The notes: generated by a model not told the origin, from the sequence alone. Shown: positions 25,923 to 35,252, counted from the stretch's first letter. The stretch is 64,000 bases of DNA from an uncultured Flavihumibacter sp. (GCA_902168105.1 CABHOY010000055.1:248001-312000), one strand, 5' to 3'. Numbers and translations are program-made.

Positions 25923-27680
25923 ATGAAGAAGACAAATGCACCTGTTGCCACGACAGGGAAAGGAAAATCAGGATTGATGTCTTTGTTGCGCCCTTACAGA
26001 GTACAATTATTTCTACTGATCCTGATGGCTTTATGTAGTAATGGACTGAACCTGGTCCTGCCTGCACTGACAGCCAAAGGTATCGACGCCTATGCCAAGG
26101 GGACGCTGGTCATGAGAGACCTGGTGATCGAGTTCGTTGCTGCTACGGTCGCCATTTTTATTTTCAGTTATCTGCAAAGTATTGTTCAGACCTATATGTC
26201 GGAAAAGGTAGGTCGTAGTTTGCGAACGTCCCTGGCCGACAGGATCTCGCGACAGGACTATACGTATATCCAGCAGGTAAATCCGTCGAAACTGCTTACG
26301 AACCTGACGGGCGATGTAGACAGCATCAAGGTCTTCATTTCCCAGGCTATTATTTCTATTGTGTCGTCGGTTTTTATGATCATCGGCTGTTGTGTCCTGC
26401 TGTTGAACCGGGACTGGAAGCTGGGATTGGTGATACTCTCCATCATTCCGTTTATTGGTATTGCCTTTATGACGGTACTGAAAAAGGTGCGTGTCATTTT
26501 CCGGAAGAGCCGCGAGGTGGTAGATAAGTTGAATAAGACGATCAACGAAAGTATTACCGGCGCGGCGTTGGTGAGAGTGGTGAATGCACAGCAACAGGAG
26601 TATGACCGGTTCATAGCGCCGAACGGCGAGTCAAAGTCGCTCGGGATCTCAATAGTACGCCTGTTTGCGGGCCTGGTACCGGTGATCAGTTTTCTGGCCG
26701 GGATGTCTATACTTGCCACACTATTAATGGGCGGACATTTCGTCATAAAAGGTGAAATGTCCCTGGGAGATATCGCCGCTTTCAACAGTTATATCGCCTT
26801 GCTGATCTTCCCGATCATCGTCATCGGGTTTATGAGCAACCTTATTGCGCAGGCTTCAGCGTCTTTTCAGCGTATCAGCGAGGTGTTGTATGCGCCGGAC
26901 GTACCTGACAACGGTACTGTGCAAAATACCCTGGAAGGAGGGCTTTCCGTTGAAGATATTACTTTATCAATGGATGGTAAACCGGTACTGAAGGAAGTTT
27001 CTTTTTCCGTAAAGCCCGGTACGCGGACAGCGATCATTGGTCCGACGGCAGCGGGCAAAACACAGCTGCTGAACGTAATTGTAGGATTGCTGAAACCGGA
27101 GAAGGGAAGTGTGCGCTACGACAATGTTGATCTGAATGAATATGACAAAGCAATCCTGTTACAGCAGGTCGGATTGGTATTTCAGGATAGTATTGTGTTC
27201 AATATGAGCTTGCGGGAGAATATCGCCTTCAATGAAGCGGTGAGTGAGGAAACCATGCAGCAGGCCATTGCCACTGCAGAACTGAAAGAGTTCATAGCAG
27301 GCTTGCCGGAGGGATTGGATACGGTAGTATCTGAGAGGGGCACCAGCCTTTCCGGTGGTCAGAAACAACGTATCATGCTGGCGAGGGCATTGGCTATAAA
27401 CCCGCGTATCCTGCTGCTGGACGACTTTACCGCCAGAGTGGATACCAACACGGAACAAAGGATACTTGAAAATGTGCAGGAGAACTATCCGCACCTGACA
27501 CTGATATCTGTTACACAGAAAATAGCATCTGTCGAACATTTTGATCAGATCATTCTCATCATGGATGGAGAGGTGATAGCCGCAGGCACACATGCAGAAC
27601 TGATGCAGACATGCCCTGAATACGTACAGATCTCTAATTCCCAACGCAGCACCAGCAATTATGAATTACAACCTGAATAA
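25923..27680 (+). CDS. ABC exporter half-transporter, subunit with degenerate ATP site
   Basis: 585 residues from ATG 25923 (MKKTNAPVATTGKGKSGLMS); the open frame extends back into the leader but has no good start there. Residues about 20-330 are a six-helix exporter membrane domain. The nucleotide domain has Walker A GPTAAGKTQ near 373, a normal signature LSGGQKQR near 476 and Walker B ILLLDDF near 497, where the catalytic Glu is Asp. The switch His is Gln (SVTQKIASV). The stop lies inside the next gene (20-base overlap), so the two are translated together. It should pair with the downstream subunit as a heterodimeric multidrug or lipid exporter like TM287/288 or BmrCD. Confidence 0.88.
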   Translation: MKKTNAPVATTGKGKSGLMSLLRPYRVQLFLLILMALCSNGLNLVLPALTAKGIDAYAKGTLVMRDLVIEFVAATVAIFIFSYLQSIVQTYMSEKVGRSLRTSLADRISRQDYTYIQQVNPSKLLTNLTGDVDSIKVFISQAIISIVSSVFMIIGCCVLLLNRDWKLGLVILSIIPFIGIAFMTVLKKVRVIFRKSREVVDKLNKTINESITGAALVRVVNAQQQEYDRFIAPNGESKSLGISIVRLFAGLVPVISFLAGMSILATLLMGGHFVIKGEMSLGDIAAFNSYIALLIFPIIVIGFMSNLIAQASASFQRISEVLYAPDVPDNGTVQNTLEGGLSVEDITLSMDGKPVLKEVSFSVKPGTRTAIIGPTAAGKTQLLNVIVGLLKPEKGSVRYDNVDLNEYDKAILLQQVGLVFQDSIVFNMSLRENIAFNEAVSEETMQQAIATAELKEFIAGLPEGLDTVVSERGTSLSGGQKQRIMLARALAINPRILLLDDFTARVDTNTEQRILENVQENYPHLTLISVTQKIASVEHFDQIILIMDGEVIAAGTHAELMQTCPEYVQISNSQRSTSNYELQPE

Positions 27681-29421
27681 TACAGATACGACGGAACAGA
27701 AGAGTACTTCAGGTAAACGTCTCCTGAAGTTACTGGCTTATATAAAAGGAGAACACCAGGCCCTGGTCAAGGCATTTTTTATCCTGATGGTTAGTCAGGC
27801 AATAACGTTGACGATGCCTTTTATAATCGGTTATACGATCGATACTTATGTGCAGTCAAAACAGTTCTCAGGCATCCTGCTGTGCACCGGCGTTATGCTG
27901 GGTATGTACCTGGTGAACCTCGGGTTTTCTTACTGGCAGGGAATAATGATGGGAGGAGTGGGACAGCGTATGTTGTATGCGCTGAGAAACGCTGTGTTCT
28001 TAAAGTTACAGGAACTCCCCATCGCCTTCTTTAATCAGAATAAAACGGGCGATCTCATTTCCCGTATCAACAATGATACGGACAAGATGAACCAGTTCTT
28101 CTCGCAATCCCTTGTGCAGTTTGCGAGTGGTATTATATCCATGACGGGAGCTGGTATATTCCTGTTATGTATCAATGCGAAGCTGGGTATTGCAACACTG
28201 CTACCTGGTTTATTGCTGCTACTTTTCACCCGTGTGATCTCTCCGCTGGTGAAGCGTAAGAACGCCGCCAATATGAAAAGCACCGGCGGATTGAGTGCCG
28301 AGATACAGGAGAGCCTGAGTAATTTTAAAGTGATCATCGCGTTTAACCGGCGTGATTATTTCCGCAAACGTTTTGATCAGGCGAACCAGCAAAGTTATCG
28401 TACAGCCGTATCTGCAGGATTGTTCAATAACATTTTCACACCTGTCTTTACTTTGTGTTCGCAGCTGGCGATGCTGGCGGTATTGGTGTATGGCATCTAC
28501 CTGATCTCTACGGGAGAATTTACGGTGGGGCTGTTGATCAGTTACCTGTCTTATTGTAATCATTTCTATAACCCGATCCGGCAGCTGGCGGCTTTGTGGA
28601 CAAACTTCCAGCTGGCGATGGCAGGATGGGACAGGATCTCTCAGATACTGGAACTTGAATCGGACCTGCAGGTAATACCTGGCGGCGCTGCGAAAGAGAA
28701 TGCACCGCTGATCAGTTTTAATGACGTGTATTTCCGTTATCCAGGTAGTAAAGACATTTTGCGGAATGTGAGCTTTAACATGGAGCGTGGTAAGACCTAT
28801 GCACTTGTAGGGCCTACAGGAGGCGGAAAAACGACAACAGCTTCCCTGATCGCGCGACTGTATGATCCTACAGCGGGAGAGGTATTACTGAATGGACGGG
28901 ATATCCGCTCTTATACACCCGAGGAACGGGCACAGAAGATCGGTTTTATTTTGCAGGAACCTTTCCTCTTTTCCGGTACGATCCAGGAGAACATCGTGTA
29001 TGGTAATGCGCGGTATGCAGAATATACAACTGAGCAGCTGGAGGAAGTGATCGCTACGTCGGGCCTGAATACGTTGCTGGATAGGTTTGAGGATGGCCTG
29101 GGAACAAAAATAGTAGCCGGTAATGATGGTATCAGCCTGGGACAGAAGCAGCTGATCGCTTTTATGCGCGCAGTGCTTCGTGATCCGGAACTGTTGGTGC
29201 TTGACGAAGCGACCGCTAATATCGATACTGTGACAGAACAACAACTGGAGGCTGTGCTGCAAAAGCTGCCGGCGCATACTACCCGTGTGATCATTGCGCA
29301 CAGACTGAATACCATTGAGAATGCAGATGAGATCTACTTTGTAAACAACGGAGAGATCAACCGTGCAGGTTCATTCAGTCATGCAATGAATATGCTGTTG
29401 CATCATGAGCGGAGCTCGTGA
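27661..29421 (+). CDS. ABC exporter half-transporter, subunit with catalytic ATP site
   Basis: 586 residues, overlapping the previous gene by 20 bases. The membrane domain (about 30-330) has exporter-type segments (PFIIGYTIDTYVQSKQF; ELPIAFFNQNKTGDLISRIN). Walker A is VGPTGGGKTTT. The signature is ISLGQKQL in place of LSGGQ, so this signature is degenerate. Walker B with Glu (LLVLDEATANIDT) and the His switch (IIAHRLN) are intact. Thus one composite site is consensus (this subunit's Walker motifs with the partner's LSGGQ) and the other degenerate, the standard asymmetry of heterodimeric type IV exporters. A drug-export role is inferred from the family and the leader. Confidence 0.9.
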   Translation: MNYNLNNTDTTEQKSTSGKRLLKLLAYIKGEHQALVKAFFILMVSQAITLTMPFIIGYTIDTYVQSKQFSGILLCTGVMLGMYLVNLGFSYWQGIMMGGVGQRMLYALRNAVFLKLQELPIAFFNQNKTGDLISRINNDTDKMNQFFSQSLVQFASGIISMTGAGIFLLCINAKLGIATLLPGLLLLLFTRVISPLVKRKNAANMKSTGGLSAEIQESLSNFKVIIAFNRRDYFRKRFDQANQQSYRTAVSAGLFNNIFTPVFTLCSQLAMLAVLVYGIYLISTGEFTVGLLISYLSYCNHFYNPIRQLAALWTNFQLAMAGWDRISQILELESDLQVIPGGAAKENAPLISFNDVYFRYPGSKDILRNVSFNMERGKTYALVGPTGGGKTTTASLIARLYDPTAGEVLLNGRDIRSYTPEERAQKIGFILQEPFLFSGTIQENIVYGNARYAEYTTEQLEEVIATSGLNTLLDRFEDGLGTKIVAGNDGISLGQKQLIAFMRAVLRDPELLVLDEATANIDTVTEQQLEAVLQKLPAHTTRVIIAHRLNTIENADEIYFVNNGEINRAGSFSHAMNMLLHHERSS

Positions 29422-29426
29422 TGTTA

Positions 29427-29825
29427 TCATCCTCCGAGGCCGCTGAAGATACTAAAGGTGATCACGCTGAGAACGATCAGTGTGATCACTACATACAACC
29501 TGTCTTTTTCCATGGCAAAAGCCAGTACGGAAAAGGCGATGCGGGTGATGGGCGTTGCGAGCAATACTACCACGCCCAACTGAATAATAGCACGGCCATC
29601 GAATTGTGACACGCCTTTGAATATACCTGGTAAGTGCCGTACATATTCCGGCGCACCGGTAAATTGGGTGTATTCAGGGATGGCGGTACCGTGATTGATC
29701 AGGTAAATAATGCCGCCAATGAAGGCGATGATGCTGGATGTGATCACGCCCCAGCGTAACTGCTGACCAATGAACATTTCAACATCCCTTTCCTGCCAGA
29801 ATGATTTTGAGAACATACTTTTCAT
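29427..29825 (-). CDS. DUF1634 membrane protein
   Basis: 132 residues with three likely membrane segments (RWGVITSSIIAFIGGIIYLI; IQLGVVVLLATPITRIAFSV; and a C-terminal helix). It is the usual DUF1634 partner of TauE/SafE permeases and is encoded 4 bases after one (29830-30666). The role is unknown. Both follow a GntR-type regulator. Confidence 0.82.
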   Translation of the reverse strand: MKSMFSKSFWQERDVEMFIGQQLRWGVITSSIIAFIGGIIYLINHGTAIPEYTQFTGAPEYVRHLPGIFKGVSQFDGRAIIQLGVVVLLATPITRIAFSVLAFAMEKDRLYVVITLIVLSVITFSIFSGLGG

Positions 29826-29829
29826 CTGC

Positions 29830-30666
29830 TTATAATTTGCCTGTAAAACCGTTATAGATCATTTCCAGTGCCAGTGCACCTATTACCACACAAAAGAGTA
29901 TCCGGAGCTTGCGGGTATTCAGTTTCATCAGCAGTTTAGAACCGCCGAACGCACCTGCAAGTACGCCTAGTACTACGGGCATGGCAATACCCGGATCGAT
30001 ATACCCGCGTTGCAGGTAGATGACCGCGCTGGCGGCAGCTGTAACACCGATCATGAAATTGCTGGTGGTTGTAGATACCTTAAATGGGATCCGCATAACA
30101 CCGTCCATCGCCAATACTTTCAATGCACCGGAACCGATACCCAGTAATCCGGATACCACGCCAGCTACCGTCATCAGTGCATAACCACCGGCGACGCCGC
30201 TAACTTTGTAGGGCACTTCCACGCCATCAACCGGGTACGAGCTATTAAGCCGCATGATGCCAGCCAGTTTACTGGTCTTGCCGGTATCGCCATGTTCGTT
30301 TTTCTTCCTCAGTGTCATAACAGCCGAGAATAAGAGCACAAACCCGAAGAGGATAGCCACGAGGTGGGTAGGCGTGTATACCGCCAGTACAGCGCCGATG
30401 ATAGCGCCTGTGGTGGTCGCTATTTCGAGGAACATGCCTATACGGACGTTCGTGATACCTTCTTTGATATATGCCGCAGCGGCGCCGGAAGAGTTGGCAA
30501 TTGAGGCGACAAGAGAGGCGCCTACTGCATAACGGATGTCGACATGAAAAACGAGCGTAAGCAGGGGGATCAATACAACGCCCCCTCCAAGACCGGTGAG
30601 CGACCCCAACATACCAGCCATAAAGGCGCCGGCGAGGAGTATGAGTGTGAATACGAGAATAGACAT
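29830..30666 (-). CDS. TauE/SafE-family anion permease
   Basis: 278 residues, seven to eight membrane helices. The duplicated family motif GSLTGLGGGVVLIPLLTLV near residue 20 and GLLGIGSGALKVLAMDGVM later identify TSUP (TauE/SafE) transporters. These export or import sulfite, sulfoacetate, taurine-derived or other organic anions. The substrate is unknown here. It is cotranscribed with DUF1634 and the GntR regulator 14 bases upstream, so it should be induced by the regulator's ligand. Confidence 0.9.
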   Translation of the reverse strand: MSILVFTLILLAGAFMAGMLGSLTGLGGGVVLIPLLTLVFHVDIRYAVGASLVASIANSSGAAAAYIKEGITNVRIGMFLEIATTTGAIIGAVLAVYTPTHLVAILFGFVLLFSAVMTLRKKNEHGDTGKTSKLAGIMRLNSSYPVDGVEVPYKVSGVAGGYALMTVAGVVSGLLGIGSGALKVLAMDGVMRIPFKVSTTTSNFMIGVTAAASAVIYLQRGYIDPGIAMPVVLGVLAGAFGGSKLLMKLNTRKLRILFCVVIGALALEMIYNGFTGKL

Positions 30667-30680
30667 GACAATAGTATTAT

Positions 30681-31337
30681 TTAGAAATTATTTTCAAGAA
30701 TGGCTTTTACGGTTGTAATGGCCTTTTCAGATTGTTGTTCCGCAATGGCAGCGGCCAGCTGTACATGGAGGTCATGTGTTTGCCGGAACTGTGATACATG
30801 GGGTTTCTCCCTTTGCTGGAAGCCATCCATAATAACCGATGTGAAGGTCTGATAGAGATCGGCCAGCACGCTATTGTGAGAGGCAGTGGCCACGGCCTTG
30901 TGAAAGCGTATATCGGCGTCTGCACAGGCGTTATAGTCATCCGCAGTAATAGCCTGCCATCTTTCTTCCAGCAGGGACTGCATACTATCGAGGTCTTTTT
31001 GTTGCCGGTTTAATACAGCCAGTTGTACAATTTCCACTTCCAGAAGCTGACGTACATGTTTCACTTCCTGCATGGCCGCTCTTCTGAGCCGTTGATCCAG
31101 CGGTTCTGCGGCCGTTTTAGGCTCGCATACGAAGGTGCCGGCTCCCTGTTGCACTTTCAGTACTCCGGCGTTGGAAAGGGTTTTAATCGCCTCCCTGATG
31201 GTTGACCTGCCCACGCCAAATTGCTCCATAAGAACAGGCTCCGGTGGGATCAGTTCGCCCACCTTATATTTTCCCAGGGAAATATCCCTTTGCAGATCGT
31301 AGATGACCTGGTCGGCCAGTTTAATTGCTTTTGCCAT
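30681..31337 (-). CDS. FadR-type GntR transcriptional regulator
   Basis: 218 residues. The N-terminal winged helix is VGELIPPEPVLMEQFGVGRS with STIREAIKTLSNAGVLKVQQ, and the GAGTFV wing follows. The C-terminal FCD domain is all-helical, with metal-site residues DADIRFH and the later SHNSVL region. These proteins bind small acids and release DNA on binding. It is first in an operon with the TauE permease and DUF1634. Two palindromic sites just upstream (31342-31393) are the likely operators. Confidence 0.9.
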   Translation of the reverse strand: MAKAIKLADQVIYDLQRDISLGKYKVGELIPPEPVLMEQFGVGRSTIREAIKTLSNAGVLKVQQGAGTFVCEPKTAAEPLDQRLRRAAMQEVKHVRQLLEVEIVQLAVLNRQQKDLDSMQSLLEERWQAITADDYNACADADIRFHKAVATASHNSVLADLYQTFTSVIMDGFQQREKPHVSQFRQTHDLHVQLAAAIAEQQSEKAITTVKAILENNF

Positions 31338-31341
31338 AACT

Positions 31342-31393
31342 AAACGTCTGATGTTTCACAAAGGTATGACGTTTAGGTAAACATCTGATGTTT
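31342..31393. promoter_or_regulatory. Operator candidates of the GntR regulator
   Basis: A perfect palindrome AAACATC-t-GATGTTT (31379-31393) and a one-mismatch copy AAACGTC-t-GATGTTT (31342-31356), centred 37 bases apart, lie directly upstream of ATG 31337. A partial GACGTTTAGG lies between them. Their form suits a dimeric FadR-type regulator and autoregulation. Confidence 0.6.
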
Positions 31394-31680
31394 AATTTCC
31401 CGGTTTTGTTGTAAAAAAGAAGGTTGATATGATATGGAAGGGCTGCCTGACTTATTTGCCTTAACAAACACCTGCTGTTGATTCATCTTATAAGCTACAG
31501 GCATTCTACGCCGTAGGTACGCCGTTGGTTCTATATCGTTTAACGAAGAAACAGCGGCATAGAAGCGGCGTAGAGGGCCTTTAGATATAGACTTTGAACT
31601 AATCCGGAAGCAAATCGAGGGCTGGAGCAGGCGGGAAATCGTGGATATTATGGGATAGGATCATTGATATAAAAAAAGAA
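31394..31680. other. Intergenic region with an imperfect long hairpin
   Basis: No gene. An imperfect hairpin runs from 31505 to 31574: 28-nt arms start TCTACGCCG and end CGGCGTAGA with about 21 of 28 positions matching and a 14-nt loop. CTATATC (31531) and GATATAG (31584) add an interlocking inverted repeat. It could be a degenerate mobile palindrome or a structured RNA. The rest shows nothing recognisable. Confidence 0.45.
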
Positions 31681-31705
31681 GGCTCAGTGTACTATACACT
31701 GAGCC
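31670..31705 (-). terminator. Terminator of the desaturase gene
   Basis: GGCTCAGTGT (31681-31690) and ACACTGAGCC (31696-31705) form a perfect 10-bp stem with loop ACTAT. On the minus strand TTCTTTTTTTAT follows. Confidence 0.88.
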
Positions 31706-31731
31706 TCAATCTATAAGGAAGTTAAATTAGC

Positions 31732-32658
31732 TTATCTGTTCGCGTCTACCAGTCTCCTGTTAGCAGCTTTTATTTCTGCTTTGGCCTCTTCGGTCAGCAG
31801 GTTGCTTGATTTCACTTTTTCAGGAACGCCCCGGATATCCCAAACGATGCCGAAGAATCCGAGCGTACGCAGGATATAGTAGGTGATGTCGATCTCCCAC
31901 CAGAAGAAGCCCTGACGGGTAGCACTCTGATAATAGTGATGGTTATTATGCCATCCTTCACCCAGGGTAACCAGCGCCAGGATCAGGCTGTTTTTAGAGA
32001 AGTCGCCTGTGTTATACCGTGGCTTGCCCCATTTGTGCATCAGGGAGTTAATGGTGAATGTACCATGATACAGGAAGATGGTGCTCAGGAAGAAACCGAT
32101 CAGCAGGGTAGAGAGACCAGCGCTCCAGTCGAACCAACCAGCGCCATTCACTTTGTTACCAATGAAGTATACAGCTACTGCCAGTACCACCCCGGGTACG
32201 AAATGGTATTTATTCAGCCAGTACAGTTCCGGTTGTTTAAAATCCTTCACCAGGTCGTAACGGGTTGGTTTATATTCAGGTCCCATGATCCAGCCCATGT
32301 GAGCGTACCAGAAACCATATATGTTCGCAGAATGCGGATCTTCGGGAGTATCACTGTGTTTGTGATGGACACGGTGATTGGCGCCCCACCATAATACACC
32401 TTTCTGTAAACTGCTCTGTGCGCCTCCTGCCAGTATGAACTGGAAGAAACGGGAAGTTTTATACGTTCGATGGGAAAAATATCTGTGATAACCGCCTGTT
32501 ACGAAGAACATGCGTGCTACATATAATGCCGCACATAAGATCCAGTCAAATGCTGTCACGTGCGTGAATATTGCCAGTATTGGCAGCAGGTGCAATCCCA
32601 GAAAGTCAAATTGACGCCACCAGTTAGGTCCTTTCCTCAGTTGTTTTTCAGAATTCAT
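31732..32658 (-). CDS. Membrane-bound acyl-CoA delta-9 desaturase
   Basis: 308 residues with four membrane segments. The three His boxes of the family are present: HRYFSH, HRVHHKH, and GWHNNHH near residue 260. They bind the di-iron centre. It introduces a double bond in saturated acyl chains and helps adjust membrane fluidity. The length and boxes match the stearoyl-CoA type of bacterial desaturases. It is a single-gene unit with a strong terminator. The N-terminus begins at ATG 32658; the upstream region is A/T-rich. Confidence 0.92.
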   Translation of the reverse strand: MNSEKQLRKGPNWWRQFDFLGLHLLPILAIFTHVTAFDWILCAALYVARMFFVTGGYHRYFSHRTYKTSRFFQFILAGGAQSSLQKGVLWWGANHRVHHKHSDTPEDPHSANIYGFWYAHMGWIMGPEYKPTRYDLVKDFKQPELYWLNKYHFVPGVVLAVAVYFIGNKVNGAGWFDWSAGLSTLLIGFFLSTIFLYHGTFTINSLMHKWGKPRYNTGDFSKNSLILALVTLGEGWHNNHHYYQSATRQGFFWWEIDITYYILRTLGFFGIVWDIRGVPEKVKSSNLLTEEAKAEIKAANRRLVDANR

Positions 32659-32718
32659 AGTGCAAAAATATCCCTATTCCGGACAATAAACAATGATCGT
32701 GATCAGTGATCGGATTTT

Positions 32719-34269
32719 TTACCAGCTGCTACCTGCTCCGCCGCCCCCTGAACTACCGCCTCCCCAGCTACCAGACGAGGATGAGGAGCCTGATGAGCCC
32801 GAAGAGGAACCGGAAGAACTACTGGAAGATAATTTAGCGATAACATACGTTTCGTGATAGGTATACTGGCAATGCTTACAGATATAATGCTGAATGCCTT
32901 CTCCTTCCCGGCTTGTAGTAGCGGCCCGTACCACCTTGCTTTTACCTTTTACGAGGGTAACAGCACTACAGGTAGGGCATTTTTCGGCGTCTGTACGCAG
33001 GTTTCTGTAACCGACTATCTTTTTATCGTCACAATTTTTACATAACCAGGCATCATAAATAATGGAGCCTACTTTATCTTCTGCTGCCTGTACCGGGTCC
33101 AGCAGTTCTTTCTTTTTCCCTCTTTTAAGTAATGTCATTGGTTGATGGCAGGCTTCGCAATCGTATGGATCAAAACGTAGCTTATTCATACGCATGGTAT
33201 GCCATCTTGAATACGCCAGCATAGGTATCGGAAAGAATACTGCGGAGAACCAGTGATTTACATGCGACATGTTCAATGTTTCAAATTGCCGATGACGGTC
33301 TGCATCTTTCAGCAAAGTGACTGATCTCGTGTTGATCAAAACGGCGCGGTAGGCCAGGTATACTACCAGATTAATGTACAGCAGGAATGCCATTAGCCAC
33401 CAACTGTAATCAGTTCCGGGAACATTCATTAGTATAAACAGGAACACGAAGGGCGATAAGTAAAGCCAGAGCTTATGCCATATGCGGGCTTTGAATAATG
33501 GTGGCGTATCAGTATGCTTTTTCACTACACCGGGCCTTACGACGAATATGGTGCAGAATATTGCATAGACCAGGTACAGGATCAGTGTTCCGATCCCTGG
33601 TCCGTTATAAACCGGCTCGGGATCGTAAGTGATGGTTTCCGTATCGGGTTGCTGCTCCGTGTTATCGTCCATGTTGGCAATCGACAGCACATCGGCCGCA
33701 CTGGTGTCGGTAGATGCGGTACTGTCAGCCTGTGCCACCATTGTTGTATCTGTAGCAGGTTGCAGCACATTCACCAATGCGGTCATTCCTTTCAGCATGC
33801 CTTCGTCAATATTCTTTTCACGGAAGGAGGGCAGCATTTCGGATTGTTGTATCCGGAAACAGATGACGTCGGGCAGGTCGCCTTCCAGTCCGTAGCCTGT
33901 TTCAAATTCTATCCTGTGCTGATCGTTTACAAGTAGTACGACGAGACCATTATCCTTTCCCTGCTGACCGGGTTTCCATAGTCTGAAGAGATCGTGCGCG
34001 ACGTCTTTGGGTACTTTGTCGCCAATAGTTTCCAGCAGCACAATTGCCACCTGTGCACGTCCTGACCGGTCAAGCTGCTGCATCTGGCTATTGAGCATTG
34101 CAACTGTTCCCTCGCTGACGAGGTTATCAGGGTTGCTGACATAAGCACCATGAACCATCGGGTCAGGGATCTTTTCTATCGCAAAGCCTGTTTCTTCCTT
34201 TTTTTCTCCGCAGGCCAGGGCAAACAGCAACAACAGCAGATATAGGTACCATCTTTTAGTATGAGCCAT
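32719..34269 (-). CDS. TPM-domain membrane lipoprotein with zinc-ribbon-like cysteines and GS-rich tail
   Basis: 516 residues. The lipoprotein signal is YLYLLLLLFALACGEKKEE. Residues about 40-190 form a TPM domain (AYVSNPDNLVSEGTVAMLNS; GYGLEGDLPDVICFR), seen in YgcG and PSII repair proteins. Three membrane segments follow (LILYLVYAIFCTIFVV; YLSPFVFLFILMNV; WWLMAFLLYINLVVYLAY). The C-terminal half has four Cys pairs (DCEACHQ, LCKNCDD, CPTCSAV, ICKHCQY), probably two zinc ribbons. The end is a Ser/Gly-rich tail like those of YgcG proteins. The function is unknown, but YgcG-like proteins sit near LemA in many genomes; none is nearby here. Confidence 0.8.
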   Translation of the reverse strand: MAHTKRWYLYLLLLLFALACGEKKEETGFAIEKIPDPMVHGAYVSNPDNLVSEGTVAMLNSQMQQLDRSGRAQVAIVLLETIGDKVPKDVAHDLFRLWKPGQQGKDNGLVVLLVNDQHRIEFETGYGLEGDLPDVICFRIQQSEMLPSFREKNIDEGMLKGMTALVNVLQPATDTTMVAQADSTASTDTSAADVLSIANMDDNTEQQPDTETITYDPEPVYNGPGIGTLILYLVYAIFCTIFVVRPGVVKKHTDTPPLFKARIWHKLWLYLSPFVFLFILMNVPGTDYSWWLMAFLLYINLVVYLAYRAVLINTRSVTLLKDADRHRQFETLNMSHVNHWFSAVFFPIPMLAYSRWHTMRMNKLRFDPYDCEACHQPMTLLKRGKKKELLDPVQAAEDKVGSIIYDAWLCKNCDDKKIVGYRNLRTDAEKCPTCSAVTLVKGKSKVVRAATTSREGEGIQHYICKHCQYTYHETYVIAKLSSSSSSGSSSGSSGSSSSSGSWGGGSSGGGGAGSSW

Positions 34270-34466
34270 AGAAGTGTATATATTCTTATCAAAAATAATA
34301 AATGGTATTTGGATATACTATCTTCTTTTGTACAGGTTGGGAAAAATATTACCCAGTTAAGTATCTTTTTACTGCTGTTTCCGCCTGAAAATCATGGTTT
34401 CCGGCCATGGCATGAAATTCCATTTCTATATACAGGGTTATTCCACTGCCCGTATCAATTGACCCA

Positions 34467-35252
34467 ATGCTTACTATTATGGCGAGTGCGCTTACATCAA
34501 CGTTCAATAAGTATATGGAAATAGTCGGTGACCAGGTTGTTTTCACCGGACAGTTTGCCCGTAATATATTCCGCGATGGATTTGAATGGGGAGAGTTTCT
34601 CCGCCAGTGTTTTATTGTCGGCTACCGTTCCATTGGTCTGGTGGCGATCACGGGATTCATTATCGGTTTTGTATTAACGCTACAGACGCAACCAACACTA
34701 AAAGATTTTGGTGCAGAGAGTTATGTGCCAGGCATGGTCTCTATTTCCATTATCCGTGAGATCGGTCCTGTTATTATCGCCCTTATCTGTGCAGGGAAAA
34801 TAGCATCGAGTATCGGAGCGGAGCTGGGTAGTATGAAAGTAACGGAGCAGATAGACGCCATGGAAGTGTCCAGCGCTAATCCTGTACAGTACCTGGTGGT
34901 GACACGTATCCTGGCATGTACGCTGATGGTGCCTTTATTAACCATCATGGCCGATGCACTGGCGCTGCTAGGGGGCTGGGTCGGGGTGAATATACAGGAC
35001 CATGTCAGCGCTACTTTGTTCTTCAGGAAGTCTTTCGCAGCGCTGGAGTTCAGTGATGTGATACCATCCGTAGTGAAGACATTCTTTTTCGGATATGCCA
35101 TCGGTTTTGTGGGATGTTATAAAGGCTATCATTCTTCACGTGGCACGGAAAGCGTAGGACGTGCGGCCAACTCTGCCGTGGTGAGCGCATCGTTATGGAT
35201 CATACTCCTTGATGCTATAGCGGTGCAGATCACAAATCTGATCTATTATTAG
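34467..35252 (+). CDS. mlaE: MlaE-like permease of an ABC lipid transporter
   Basis: 261 residues, five to six membrane helices. The start may also be at 34479. Conserved parts are GFIIGFVLTLQTQPTLKDFG, then GPVIIALICAGKIASSIGAE followed by LGSMKVTEQIDAMEV, the signature of MlaE/YrbE. It forms the membrane part of an Mla-type system that moves phospholipids between the inner and outer membranes. The ATPase (35275) and the MCE protein (36058) follow in an operon with 22- and 6-base gaps. No MlaA, MlaB or MlaC is in the window. Confidence 0.92.
   Translation: MLTIMASALTSTFNKYMEIVGDQVVFTGQFARNIFRDGFEWGEFLRQCFIVGYRSIGLVAITGFIIGFVLTLQTQPTLKDFGAESYVPGMVSISIIREIGPVIIALICAGKIASSIGAELGSMKVTEQIDAMEVSSANPVQYLVVTRILACTLMVPLLTIMADALALLGGWVGVNIQDHVSATLFFRKSFAALEFSDVIPSVVKTFFFGYAIGFVGCYKGYHSSRGTESVGRAANSAVVSASLWIILLDAIAVQITNLIYY

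Noticed and set aside
26031..26785. Long minus-strand ORFs (187 and 175 codons)
   Set aside because: They are antisense shadows of the first ABC exporter gene, which has all nucleotide-binding motifs.
31580..31665. Possible transposase remnant
   Set aside because: Short open stretches exist, but no frame carries a recognisable transposase motif and no flanking target duplication was seen.
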